Positions 1-7,117 of a stretch of DNA of 19,351 nt are shown here, piece by piece. Location: the NCBI GenBank assembly GCA_964606765.1, contig CAZSIR010000043.1, forward strand, positions 1 to 19,351. Direction: 5' to 3'. The notes beneath the pieces are model-generated. The model was not told the origin of the DNA, did no database searches, and saw only the letters and a program-made list of their open reading frames with translations. Origin of the DNA: Ga0077527 sp964606765 (GTDB taxonomy: Bacteria > Pseudomonadota > Gammaproteobacteria > Burkholderiales > SG8-41). Both the position numbers and the translations under genes were made by a program. Within the stretch, counting starts at the first letter, position 1, and every line of letters starts with the position of its first letter.

Positions 1-27
1 CGAGTCTACTGATCCGGGTTCCGCCAC

Positions 28-72
28 AAAAAAACGGGGTCAAGTTCCGATCATATTCCGGATCTGACCCCG
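28..72 (-). terminator. Rho-independent terminator, REP-like hairpin
   Basis: On the minus strand the arms CGGGGTCA and TGACCCCG (forward 65-72 and 35-42) pair over 8 bp, with an inner TCCG/CGGA pairing, and are followed by seven T residues (forward A tract 28-34). It lies directly downstream of the Bug protein gene that ends at 108, so it should end that operon. The GGGGTCA...TGACCCC form also resembles dispersed REP-type palindromes; copy number in the genome would decide whether it is one. Confidence 0.75.
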
Positions 73-107
73 CTTTTGAATGGGCATCCAGACTGAATGC
101 CTCCTGA

Positions 108-1079
108 TCAGTTCACCTTGACGCCAGACTCCTTCACAATTCGCGCCCATTTGGCGTGATCGCTTTTAAGCAGCTTGTCGAATTCCGCGGGACCGGCAGG
201 CACGCTGTCCCCGCCGAGGCGTTTTTTGACATCGGGCAGTGACAATATGGCGGCAATTTCATCGCTCAGACGTTTGATGATGGCAGCCGGGGTTCCTGCG
301 GGTGCCAGTACACCCCACCAAGTCACCGCCTCGAACCCCTTGAACCCGGCTTCCGCAATGGTCGGAATCTCAGGAGCATCAGGCACCCGCTTCTGCGAAG
401 TGATGGCAATCACCCGGATGGTACCGGCCTGCATGTGCGGCTTGGCGCTTTCGAGCGAAGAGATGTAGAAATCGGCACGTCCCGCGATCAGGTCGGGAAT
501 CGCCTGAGCCGCACCTTTGTATGGAACATGCACAAAATTCATTTTCGTGGCGCCCTTAAGCAACTCCCCGGTGAGATGAGCCACGGTACCGTTGCCAGGA
601 GAGGCGAAAGTCAGCCCATCCGCTTTCGCTTTCGATGCCGCAATCAGTTCACTGACCGATTTGTAGGCGGACTTGGCCGACACGCTCACCGCGAGCGGCG
701 CAATGTCAACCAGGCTGACCGGCGTAAAATCCTTGAGGGCGTCATACGGAAGCTGACGGTACAACGCGGGGCCAATTGACAGATTACTGGTTTGCCCCAT
801 GACCAGGGTGTAGCCGTCGGAGGCTCCTTTGGCCGCGATGCCGATGCCGATCGTACCACCGGCACCACCACGGTTATCAACGATCACCTGCACACCGAGA
901 CGCTCGGACAGTTTGGTGGTGATCAACCGCGAAACGATGTCCGTACCCCCTCCCGGCGGAAAGGGAACGATGAACCGGATCGGTTTATCGGGGTAAGCTT
1001 CCTGCGCCAGTACGGTGCCGGTCAGTCCCGCAGCAATGACCAATGAAGCCCGCAAAATGCTGAGTATTTGTTTTTTCAT
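108..1079 (-). CDS. Bug/TTT-family periplasmic solute-binding protein
   Basis: A 323-residue protein of the usual Bug (TctC-like) length. Residues 1-25 form a signal peptide (MKKQ start, hydrophobic stretch, cleavage near VLA-QEAYP). The mature start PDKPIRFIVPFPPGGGTD, followed by NRGGAGG and VPYKGAAQAIPDL, is the family ligand-cleft signature. Such proteins bind carboxylates in the periplasm and deliver them to a TctAB-type membrane pair. No TctA or TctB gene is visible in the window, so it is an orphan that may share a distant permease or act as a sensor. A strong ribosome site (AAGGAGGA) precedes the ATG. It is last in an operon with a 2-hydroxyacid dehydrogenase and an RraA-like protein, so a hydroxy or oxo acid ligand is likely but not proven. 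Confidence 0.92.
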   Translation of the reverse strand: MKKQILSILRASLVIAAGLTGTVLAQEAYPDKPIRFIVPFPPGGGTDIVSRLITTKLSERLGVQVIVDNRGGAGGTIGIGIAAKGASDGYTLVMGQTSNLSIGPALYRQLPYDALKDFTPVSLVDIAPLAVSVSAKSAYKSVSELIAASKAKADGLTFASPGNGTVAHLTGELLKGATKMNFVHVPYKGAAQAIPDLIAGRADFYISSLESAKPHMQAGTIRVIAITSQKRVPDAPEIPTIAEAGFKGFEAVTWWGVLAPAGTPAAIIKRLSDEIAAILSLPDVKKRLGGDSVPAGPAEFDKLLKSDHAKWARIVKESGVKVN

Positions 1080-1148
1080 GATATTTCCTCCTTTTTTAAT
1101 CGTTCAAATTAAACGAAGTGTCAGCACGATGCCCCGGCTTTCACTTCT

Positions 1149-2075
1149 TCAATCACACGTCACTTCACCCAGTACGCCGAGTATGTTGTGTGCTGCAGCC
1201 GTGCCCATGTTGACGTAGGCGTCTGCTGTCACACCCCCGATGTGCGGGGAACACACCACGTTGTCCAGAGTGCCCAAGTCCCCGGGAGCCGTCACCGGCT
1301 CCTGCGCAAAACAGTCGAGCCCGGCGGCACGTATGGTTCCGGCACGCAAGGCCTCGATCAGGGCGCTCTCGTCGATCAATCCACCGCGTGCGGTATTGAC
1401 TAGAATGGCGCCGGAGCGCATGCGTGAAAACTTTTCACGACCGAAGAAATTGCGGTTCTCCGGTGTCAGCGGGCAATGCAGTGATATCACGTCAGCCGCA
1501 GTTACCAGCTCGTCCAGTCCGCACAGCGTGACGCCGGCAGGCGCCGTCTTGCGGAACGGGTCATGCGCCAGCACTTTCATGCCGAAAGCAATTCCGGCCT
1601 GCGCCACCCGCTCGCCAATGGCCCCCATGCCGACCAGCCCCAGGGTTCTTCCCGCAAGCTCCATGCTTTTGTGCGTCGGCTTGTCCCAATGGCCTTCCTG
1701 CATGCGCCGATTGAGATAGGGCACCGACTTGGCACAGGCCAGGATCAGCGCCCAGGTATGTTCTGCTACAGCTGCCGCGTTGGCTCCAGTAGCCGGCTTT
1801 ACCGCAATGCCCCGCTTTGCTGCGGCCTGCGCGTCGATGGTGTCGATGCCGACGCCGTGCTTGGCAATCACCTTCAGTCCAGGGGCTTCGTCCATGATGC
1901 GCGCGCCCACTTTCCCGTAGCGCACGATCATTGCAACCGGCCGGTGTTGCCGGCAGAGCATTGCAAGGCTTTCCTCGTCTGGAGTCTTGCCGGCATAAAC
2001 CAGGTCAAAGTCCTTCAGCAGGTCGACGGCCTGGGGCGCCAGATCAGCTCCGGTAACGATGACAACGGGTTTCAC
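1149..2075 (-). CDS. D-isomer-specific 2-hydroxyacid dehydrogenase
   Basis: A 308-residue NAD(P)-dependent dehydrogenase of the PGDH/formate dehydrogenase-like superfamily, interconverting a D-2-hydroxyacid and a 2-oxoacid in the cytoplasm. The Rossmann loop GMGAIG is at 149-154. The catalytic residues fit the family: Arg230 in NTARGG, Glu259 in AQEP, His278 in SPHIGG. The GTG start at 2075 overlaps the stop of the upstream RraA-like gene as GTGA, implying translational coupling. The closest type is the phosphoglycerate/hydroxypyruvate dehydrogenase-like group without a C-terminal ACT domain. The substrate is unknown; the context suggests it reduces or forms the oxo acid handled by the RraA-like aldolase or decarboxylase. 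Confidence 0.92.
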   Translation of the reverse strand: MKPVVIVTGADLAPQAVDLLKDFDLVYAGKTPDEESLAMLCRQHRPVAMIVRYGKVGARIMDEAPGLKVIAKHGVGIDTIDAQAAAKRGIAVKPATGANAAAVAEHTWALILACAKSVPYLNRRMQEGHWDKPTHKSMELAGRTLGLVGMGAIGERVAQAGIAFGMKVLAHDPFRKTAPAGVTLCGLDELVTAADVISLHCPLTPENRNFFGREKFSRMRSGAILVNTARGGLIDESALIEALRAGTIRAAGLDCFAQEPVTAPGDLGTLDNVVCSPHIGGVTADAYVNMGTAAAHNILGVLGEVTCD

Positions 2076-2767
2076 AGCGATTCACCCGCCTTCAGCACAC
2101 CTGCCGAACGCAATGCCGGCTCCAGCCATGCCGGGGTCAGCTGCTCTCGCTTGCGGATTCCTTCGATACGCCTGCTCTCGTCGCGCACTTTCTGCGCGGC
2201 CGGCTCCAGCAATCCTGCGGCCCGTTCCCGCTCGATGACAACCACGCCGTCAGCATCGCCGACGATCAGATCTCCGGGGTTGACCGCCGTGTCGCCGATC
2301 GAGATCGGCCAGTTCACACGCCCCGGTACGAACTTGGTCGGGCCGTTTGGATTTCCCCCCACCGAAAATACCGGCAGCCCGAGCTGGCGCAATTCCTCCA
2401 GGTCGCGGGCGGCAGCATCCATCACCACGCCTGCAATGCCGATCGCCTTGCACTGGTTGATCATGATCGCCCCCATCAGGGCGCAGGTCCTGTCGCCCTT
2501 GCCGTCGATCACCAGCACGTCGCCGGGCTTGGCAATGGCCATTGCGGCGTGAATCATCAGGTTGTCACCGGGGCGCACTTCTACTGTCAGCGCCGGTCCT
2601 GCGCATTTCATATCAGGGGCCACCGGGGCAATACGTCCGTGCAACGTGCCGCGGCGTCCGGCCACGTCGGCCAGTATCGCCGCCTGGAATTGGGCTGCAC
2701 GCTTCACGACATCCGGTGCGACCCGTTCAAATTCCCGGCGAAATTCGGGAAATACATTTGCAGCCAT
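2072..2767 (-). CDS. RraA-family aldolase/decarboxylase-like protein
   Basis: A 231-residue protein of the RraA/HMG-CHA aldolase superfamily. Members cleave 4-hydroxy-4-methyl-2-oxoglutarate or 4-carboxy-4-hydroxy-2-oxoadipate to pyruvate plus an oxo acid, or decarboxylate oxaloacetate, using a divalent metal; others bind RNase E. The signature is clear: a glycine-rich start around residues 89-100 and, about 20 residues on, Arg121-Asp122 followed by Glu124-Glu125 (VMDAAARDLEEL). Intact Arg-Asp argues for a lyase rather than a pure RNase E inhibitor. I chose the ATG at 2767 because AAAGGAG sits nine bases upstream; an in-frame start at 2815 lacks one. It is first in a three-gene operon divergent from an IclR regulator. 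The exact substrate is not determinable. Confidence 0.88.
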   Translation of the reverse strand: MAANVFPEFRREFERVAPDVVKRAAQFQAAILADVAGRRGTLHGRIAPVAPDMKCAGPALTVEVRPGDNLMIHAAMAIAKPGDVLVIDGKGDRTCALMGAIMINQCKAIGIAGVVMDAAARDLEELRQLGLPVFSVGGNPNGPTKFVPGRVNWPISIGDTAVNPGDLIVGDADGVVVIERERAAGLLEPAAQKVRDESRRIEGIRKREQLTPAWLEPALRSAGVLKAGESL

Positions 2768-2836
2768 CTGGCCTGGCTCCTTTAGTCTTGTGACCGGGTC
2801 TTCGTGAACCCGCACTGTTATTAGAGAAGAGCGCGG

Positions 2837-2865
2837 ACTGTAGGCCGATGGTTTGACAGACGCAA
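2837..2865 (-). promoter_or_regulatory. Putative promoter of the RraA-like operon
   Basis: On the minus strand TTGCGT (forward 2860-2865) and TACAGT (forward 2837-2842) are 17 bases apart, a modest sigma70 match (3/6 and 4/6). The IclR dyad at 2869-2887 lies just upstream of this -35 box, in a position where a regulator could act on both directions. Confidence 0.4.
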
Positions 2866-2881
2866 CACTGTTTCATAGAAT
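2853..2881 (+). promoter_or_regulatory. Sigma70 promoter of the IclR gene
   Basis: A consensus TTGACA (2853-2858) is followed after exactly 17 bases by TAGAAT (2876-2881). The expected transcription start, about seven bases downstream, coincides with the A of the ATG at 2888, so the transcript would be leaderless. Confidence 0.75.
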
Positions 2882-2887
2882 GAAACA
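2869..2887. promoter_or_regulatory. Perfect dyad, candidate IclR operator
   Basis: TGTTTCATAGAATGAAACA has perfect 8-bp arms around a 3-bp centre. It covers the -10 box of the IclR promoter and touches the start codon. IclR-family operators are commonly short palindromes in the divergent region, some with TGAAAC/GTTTCA half sites (KdgR type). Binding here would block the regulator's own promoter. Confidence 0.7.
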
Positions 2888-3616
2888 ATGAAAAAAAGCC
2901 GCAGCGAAAGCGAAGCCGGCATCGGCGTCATTGCGGTCGCCCGTGCCTTTGCCATTCTGGACGCCTTCAAGGCCAGCGAAAACGCGTTGACCCTGGGGGA
3001 GCTGTCACGTCGTACGGGGCTGCACAAGACCACAGTGCTGCGCATCGCGCGGACCATCGCCGGTACCGGATACATGGTGCAGTTGCAGGACGGCGCCTGG
3101 CGGCTGGGGGCAGGTGCCGCATGGCTGGGCGCACGCTACCAGACCACCTACGACCAGACAGCGAGCATCGAACCCATCCTGCGGGACCTCTCCAACGTCA
3201 CAGGTGAGAGCACCGCCTTCTACGTACGGGAGAAGGATTCGCGTGTCTGTGTCGTACGTGTCGACGGGCCCCAGACCATCCGCCACCATGTCCGGGTTGG
3301 AGAACTGTTGCCGATAGATCGCGGAGCCATCGGCCGCGTGCTGCTGGCATTCTCAGGCGAATCGGGCAAGTTGTACGACACGATTCGTTCCACGGGCCAC
3401 CATTTCACAGCTGGTGAGCGCGATCCGCAGGTCTCCAGCATTTCCTGCCCGGTGTTTGGCATCAATGGACGACTGGCCGGCTGTGTTGCGATCACCGGAC
3501 CGATTACACGCCTGACAGGTCAAGTCGCAAACAAACACATACCGGCCGTCCGCAAAGCCGCCTCGCGACTGAGCTTCGAACTCGGAGGGCAGGCCGCGGG
3601 CATCAAGATGTCTTGA
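2888..3616 (+). CDS. IclR-family transcriptional regulator
   Basis: A 242-residue regulator of normal IclR length. Residues about 13-75 form the winged helix-turn-helix (LGELSRRTGLHKTTVLRIAR as recognition region, then a wing ending WRLGAGAAWLG), and the rest is the IclR effector-binding domain, with the typical ESTAFYVRE and late SCPVFGINGRLAGCVAITGP segments. The ATG at 2888 is fixed: an in-frame TAG lies 12 bases upstream and no useful start follows before the domain. No Shine-Dalgarno sequence precedes it, and the promoter placement predicts a leaderless mRNA. It is divergent from the RraA-like operon, which it most likely controls in response to a small carboxylate or aromatic effector. 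Confidence 0.93.
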   Translation: MKKSRSESEAGIGVIAVARAFAILDAFKASENALTLGELSRRTGLHKTTVLRIARTIAGTGYMVQLQDGAWRLGAGAAWLGARYQTTYDQTASIEPILRDLSNVTGESTAFYVREKDSRVCVVRVDGPQTIRHHVRVGELLPIDRGAIGRVLLAFSGESGKLYDTIRSTGHHFTAGERDPQVSSISCPVFGINGRLAGCVAITGPITRLTGQVANKHIPAVRKAASRLSFELGGQAAGIKMS

Positions 3617-3698
3617 AATACGATTGAGAACTCCAGACGTCCAGAATGTGCCGGCCGGCGATACGGCAGCGCACCGCGTCTAATAGAATACCGGGCGA

Positions 3699-3721
3699 GC
3701 GGCGGCCTTCCGTGCCGCCGC
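3699..3721 (+). promoter_or_regulatory. Hairpin just upstream of a ribosome site
   Basis: GCGGCGGC (3699-3706) and GCCGCCGC (3714-3721) form a perfect 8-bp stem with a 7-base loop. It ends four bases before the GGAGGAG ribosome site (3726-3732) of the oxidoreductase gene. A TAGAAT (3684-3689) that could be a -10 box lies just before it, but no convincing -35 was seen. It could stabilise the 5' end of the message or end IclR transcription; there is no T tract. Confidence 0.45.
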
Positions 3722-3737
3722 ATCCGGAGGAGTCGCT

Positions 3738-4823
3738 TTGAAACAGAACAAGAAACTCGGCATCGCCGTCATCGGCGCCGGCCGCATCGGCACTCTGCGC
3801 GCGCGCCTGTCGGCCAAGCATCCTTCCGTCGGATTTCTCGCCATCGCCGACCTCGATCCGGCGCGCGCCGCGACCCTGGCCAAAACCACCGGAGCCGACC
3901 TGCATTCGGCCAACAATTTCGAAATCATCGAGCGGCCGGAAGTGACCGCGGTGTTTGTCTCGACACCGGAAGGCGAGCATGCGGCACCGATCAAACGTGC
4001 GCTCGAACTCGGCAAACCGGTGCTGGTGGAAAAACCGATCGCGCTGTCACTGACCGACGCCGAAGACATCCTCGCCACGCTGAAAGCCACGAATGGCGAA
4101 CTGCGCATCGGCTACAGCCGCCGCTACAAGGAATGCTACCTGCGCGCCAAGGAGCAGATGATCCATGGCCGGCTCGGCCGCGTCACCGGCGGCCTCGCCC
4201 GCGTCTACAACTCGCGCGCCCAGGCCTTCGCCATCCTCAAGCGCGACCCGCATGCGACCCCGGTGCTGGACGTGCTGACCTATTACGTCGACCTGATGTG
4301 CTGGTTCCTTGAAGGCAACCCGCCGGTGGAAGTAATTGCCCGCGGCCAGAAAGGCATTTTCCGTGACGCCGGTTACGGCGCCGACGATGTGACCTGGGCC
4401 ATTGTCACTTTCGCCGACGGTGCGGTCATCAATTTCGGCGTCAGCTACGCGCTGCCGGCGAAGTATCCGACGCTGGGGCAGTCCGACCGCGTTGAACTGC
4501 TGGGGACCGAAGGCACGATCATCATCGACGACGACCACATGCACCACATCCTCTACTCGGACAAGGGCATCCCGCACGCCTATGTGCCGGATCACGCGGT
4601 CAACATGGCCTTCCTCGGCAGCAACACCGCCGGCGACTGGGCGGTCGGTGATTTCTGGGGACCGCTGGGCAACGAAACCCGCGCCTGGCTCGATCATCTG
4701 GCGACCGGCAGTCCCACGGTACACACCACGCCGCAGCAGGCGATGATCAACCTGCAGACCACCATTGCCATCGAGCGTTCGGCGCGCGACGGCAAGCCGG
4801 TGCGCCTGCCGCTGGAAACCTGA
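3738..4823 (+). CDS. Gfo/Idh/MocA-family NAD(P)-dependent oxidoreductase
   Basis: A 361-residue cytoplasmic dehydrogenase of the glucose-fructose oxidoreductase / inositol dehydrogenase / MocA family. The Rossmann loop GAGRIG is at 13-18 and the conserved EKP motif at 98-100 (VEKPIALS); the second half is the alpha/beta substrate domain. Members oxidise or reduce sugars, inositols and related polyols. It starts with TTG at 3738: GGAGGAG lies five bases upstream and no ATG follows before the nucleotide-binding loop. It leads a plus-strand cluster with a Bug binding protein 40 bases on and an AhpD-like protein after that. The substrate is not assignable; a polyol or cyclitol-type acid would fit both the enzyme and a carboxylate-binding neighbour. 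Confidence 0.9.
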   Translation: MKQNKKLGIAVIGAGRIGTLRARLSAKHPSVGFLAIADLDPARAATLAKTTGADLHSANNFEIIERPEVTAVFVSTPEGEHAAPIKRALELGKPVLVEKPIALSLTDAEDILATLKATNGELRIGYSRRYKECYLRAKEQMIHGRLGRVTGGLARVYNSRAQAFAILKRDPHATPVLDVLTYYVDLMCWFLEGNPPVEVIARGQKGIFRDAGYGADDVTWAIVTFADGAVINFGVSYALPAKYPTLGQSDRVELLGTEGTIIIDDDHMHHILYSDKGIPHAYVPDHAVNMAFLGSNTAGDWAVGDFWGPLGNETRAWLDHLATGSPTVHTTPQQAMINLQTTIAIERSARDGKPVRLPLET

Positions 4824-4863
4824 GCGGATACAACAACAACTTCGGTCAAGCTGGAGGAACTTC

Positions 4864-5829
4864 ATGCTTCGAATCGCTTTTACCGTCTGTGTCATCGTTT
4901 TCGCTGTCGCTGCAAGGGCGCAGGATTATCCCAACCGTCCCGTACGCATGATTTCGCCCAATCCCCCCGGCGGCGCCAATGACACCATCGGCCGCATCAT
5001 CGCCATCAAGCTCGGCGAGGTGCTGGGCCAGCCGATGGTCATTGACAACCGCGGTGGCGCCGGCGGCACGCTGGGCGCCGAAATCGCCGCGCAGTCCAAC
5101 CCCGATGGTTACACGCTGCTCGCCGGTTCGGTGTCGACGCATTCATTTTCGCCGGCGCTGAAGGCCAGACTCAATTACGACCCGGTGAAGGATTTCACGC
5201 CGATTTCGCTGTTCGCGATTTCGCAGAACCTGCTGGTGACCAGCCCCTCGCTGAAAGTGAACAACGTCAGGGAACTGGTGGCGCTGGCCAAATCCAGACC
5301 GAAATCGCTGAACTACGCCTCGGGCGGCACCGGCTCGACCAGCCACTACGCGATCGCGCTGTTCGTGCATCGCGCCGGCATCGACAAGGACACGGTGCAT
5401 ATCCCGTACAAGGGCGGTGCGCCGTCGGTTGCCGCCACGATGTCCGGTGAAACCCAGTTCTATTTCGGCCCCATGGCCAGCATGACCTCGCAGGTGCAGG
5501 CGGGCAAACTGAAGGCCATTGCGGTCGGCGGCCTCAAGCGCTCGCCCACGCTGCCCGACATTCCGACCGTGGCCGAATCCGGCATTCCCGCCTATCAGTC
5601 CTTCGGCTGGTTCGGCCTGCTGGCGCCGGCGAGGACGCAGAGGCCCGTCGTCGCCAGGCTGCATGAGGGCACCGTGAAGGCCGTGACTGCGCCCGACATC
5701 GCACAGAAATTCCTCCAGCTGGGCGTCGATCCGGTGCACAACACACCGGATGAATTCAGCCGCTTCATCGCCGACCAGCTGCTGCGCTACAAGGCCGCCG
5801 TCAAGGAGCTGGAGATCAAGGCCGATTGA
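4864..5829 (+). CDS. Bug/TTT-family periplasmic solute-binding protein
   Basis: A 321-residue Bug protein, the second in the window. Signal peptide at 1-19 (MLRIAFTVCVIVFAVAARA), then QDYPNRPVRMISPNPPGGAND, NRGGAGGT, HIPYKGGAPSVAATMSG and the DIPTVAESGIP segment, all family landmarks. I chose the ATG at 4864, preceded by GGAGG at 4853-4857; an in-frame start near 4765 lies inside the upstream gene and would lose the signal peptide. It follows the oxidoreductase by 40 bases, so it is probably co-transcribed and binds that enzyme's substrate or a related carboxylate. No TctA/TctB membrane partners are nearby. It is only moderately similar to the Bug protein at 108-1079, so it is not a recent duplicate. 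Confidence 0.92.
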   Translation: MLRIAFTVCVIVFAVAARAQDYPNRPVRMISPNPPGGANDTIGRIIAIKLGEVLGQPMVIDNRGGAGGTLGAEIAAQSNPDGYTLLAGSVSTHSFSPALKARLNYDPVKDFTPISLFAISQNLLVTSPSLKVNNVRELVALAKSRPKSLNYASGGTGSTSHYAIALFVHRAGIDKDTVHIPYKGGAPSVAATMSGETQFYFGPMASMTSQVQAGKLKAIAVGGLKRSPTLPDIPTVAESGIPAYQSFGWFGLLAPARTQRPVVARLHEGTVKAVTAPDIAQKFLQLGVDPVHNTPDEFSRFIADQLLRYKAAVKELEIKAD

Positions 5830-5909
5830 CCGCGGCAAGCTGCGGCATAATCCCGCTTCAGCAATCGCCCTGCCGGCGATCAGCATTCATACAACGAGGA
5901 AAACCCGTC

Positions 5910-6518
5910 ATGGCCCGCATCTCATCCGCATCCCCCGAAATCCTTGCCGGTCTCGCCGAGGATTTCGAAAAGGCGAAAAAAACCCGCGGCTATGTCGCCA
6001 ACAGCTGGTACACGCTGGCGCGCAAGCCGAAGATATTCAAGCTTTTCCGTCAGCTGAACAGCGCGGTCATGCAGGATCCGGGCGAAGTGCCGGCGCCCCT
6101 GAAAACCATGATTGCGGAAGTCGTCAGTGCCGCGGCCGGCTGCCGCTACTGCGCCGCGCACAATGCCTCGAATTCCTACAAGAACGGCATCCCCGTCGAG
6201 AAGGTCGAAGCACTGTGGCAATTCCAGACCAGCCCCCTGTTCAGCGACGCCGAACGCGCAGCGCTGAACCTGGCGCTGGCGGTGGGTTCCTGCCCGCCAG
6301 CCTCAACGGATGCGCATTTCGATGAACTGAAAAAATATTATTCGGAAGACGCCATCACCGAAATCGTCGCCGTGCTGGCGCTGTTCGGCTGGCAGAACCG
6401 CTGGAACGACACCATGGCAAGCGAACTCGAGGACAGCCCGCTGTCGTTTGCCGAGGAGCACCTGAAAAAATCCGGCTGGAACGTGGGTGTGCACGCCAAA
6501 AAGGGCGGCAAGGCGTAA
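5910..6518 (+). CDS. AhpD-like / carboxymuconolactone decarboxylase-fold protein
   Basis: A 202-residue helical protein of the CMD/alkylhydroperoxidase (peroxidase-related) superfamily. The redox motif is visible as Glu70 followed by Cys78-x-x-Cys81 and His84 (AAAGCRYCAAHN). In AhpD the reactive cysteine pair reduces peroxides or accepts electrons; related proteins act as decarboxylases or lactone enzymes. The spacing from the second Cys to His is one residue shorter than in classical AhpD (C-x-x-C-x-x-x-H), so it belongs to a side branch. ATG at 5910 was chosen because of the cGAGGA ribosome site about ten bases upstream. It lies 80 bases after the Bug gene on the same strand, probably in the same unit. 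Its physiological substrate is unknown. Confidence 0.85.
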   Translation: MARISSASPEILAGLAEDFEKAKKTRGYVANSWYTLARKPKIFKLFRQLNSAVMQDPGEVPAPLKTMIAEVVSAAAGCRYCAAHNASNSYKNGIPVEKVEALWQFQTSPLFSDAERAALNLALAVGSCPPASTDAHFDELKKYYSEDAITEIVAVLALFGWQNRWNDTMASELEDSPLSFAEEHLKKSGWNVGVHAKKGGKA

Positions 6519-6562
6519 GCGCAACCCGGCATACCCGGCAGCGCGGCATTCACTTCCCGCGA

Positions 6563-6901
6563 TCAGCCCGGCGGCCAGTGCATGGACCGCCCGGCCAGTA
6601 TGTGCAGGTGCAGATGGAATACCGTCTGCCCCGCGTCAGCGCCGTTGTTGACGACAAGGCGGAAGGCATCGCCCACCCCCAGTTGCCGTGCCACCTTGCC
6701 GGCCGCCAGCAGCAGGTGGCCCAGCAGGGCCTGATCACCCTCCACGGCATCCGCCAGCCGGGGAATTTCCTGCTTGGGGATGACCAGAACATGGGTCGGC
6801 GCCTGGGGATTGATATCGCGGAATGCGAGGCAATGTGCATCCTCATAGACGATATCGGCGGGAATCTCCCGGGCGATGATCCTGCTGAACAGTGTTGCCA
6901 T
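6563..6901 (-). CDS. HIT-family nucleotide-binding hydrolase
   Basis: A 112-residue histidine triad protein of the HINT branch, a cytoplasmic purine nucleoside phosphoramidate hydrolase that acts as a dimer. The defining His-x-His-x-His motif is at 96-100 (QTVFHLHLHILAGR), and the N-terminal FSRIIAREIPADIVYED plus HVLVIPKQEI are typical of HINT proteins. AAAGGAA precedes the ATG. It is a single gene, convergent with the AhpD-like gene and divergent from the phasin gene; no functional link with either is evident. Length and motif are complete, so it should be active. Confidence 0.93.
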   Translation of the reverse strand: MATLFSRIIAREIPADIVYEDAHCLAFRDINPQAPTHVLVIPKQEIPRLADAVEGDQALLGHLLLAAGKVARQLGVGDAFRLVVNNGADAGQTVFHLHLHILAGRSMHWPPG

Positions 6902-6984
6902 AAAATTCCTTTAAAAACAGATATTTATAAAGCCAGGCTGGCAGTAGCCCCGCTCCACACCGGTTCCCTGCCCAAATTTTTTTG

Positions 6985-7013
6985 ATGCTAGCCGGGGACA
7001 GTACTGGCGTCAA
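6985..7013 (-). promoter_or_regulatory. Putative promoter of the HIT gene
   Basis: On the minus strand TTGACG (forward 7008-7013) and TAGCAT (forward 6985-6990) are separated by 17 bases. The -35 matches 5/6 and the -10 matches 4/6. This predicts a leader of about 75 bases before the HIT start codon at 6901. Confidence 0.45.
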
Positions 7014-7050
7014 AGCCGGCCGCAAAGTCAGCAGTCACTGACTTATTTTG

Positions 7051-7061
7051 TTGCAATGCAA
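7051..7061. promoter_or_regulatory. TGC-type dyad upstream of phasin promoter
   Basis: TTGCAATGCAA is a perfect dyad with one central base, about 20 bases before the phasin -35 box. TGC/GCA half sites are the known recognition element of PhaR, the repressor that controls phasin genes. A related TGC-GGT-GCA lies at 7118-7126, next to the transcription start. Confidence 0.45.
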
Positions 7062-7081
7062 TAAATATTTCGCGCCAAGCC

Positions 7082-7109
7082 TTGACATGGGCTCAGACGC
7101 CCTTATAAT
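7082..7109 (+). promoter_or_regulatory. phaP: Consensus sigma70 promoter of the phasin gene
   Basis: TTGACA (7082-7087) and TATAAT (7104-7109) both match consensus perfectly, with a 16-base spacer. Transcription should begin near 7116, giving a leader of about 84 bases. So strong a promoter fits a very abundant granule protein and implies that a repressor holds it off. Confidence 0.8.
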
Positions 7110-7117
7110 TTGAATTG

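Noticed and set aside
1563..2552. Plus-strand open frame of 329 codons
   Set aside because: Antisense to two well-supported genes (2-hydroxyacid dehydrogenase and RraA-like), with shadow-like composition.
5826..5851. TTGACC...CATAAT as a promoter before the AhpD-like gene
   Set aside because: The spacer is only 14 bases, too short for a normal sigma70 promoter.
7025..7044. AAGTCAG/CTGACTT inverted repeat near the HIT and phasin promoters
   Set aside because: Short AT-leaning 7-bp stem without a T tract or positional logic; could be chance.
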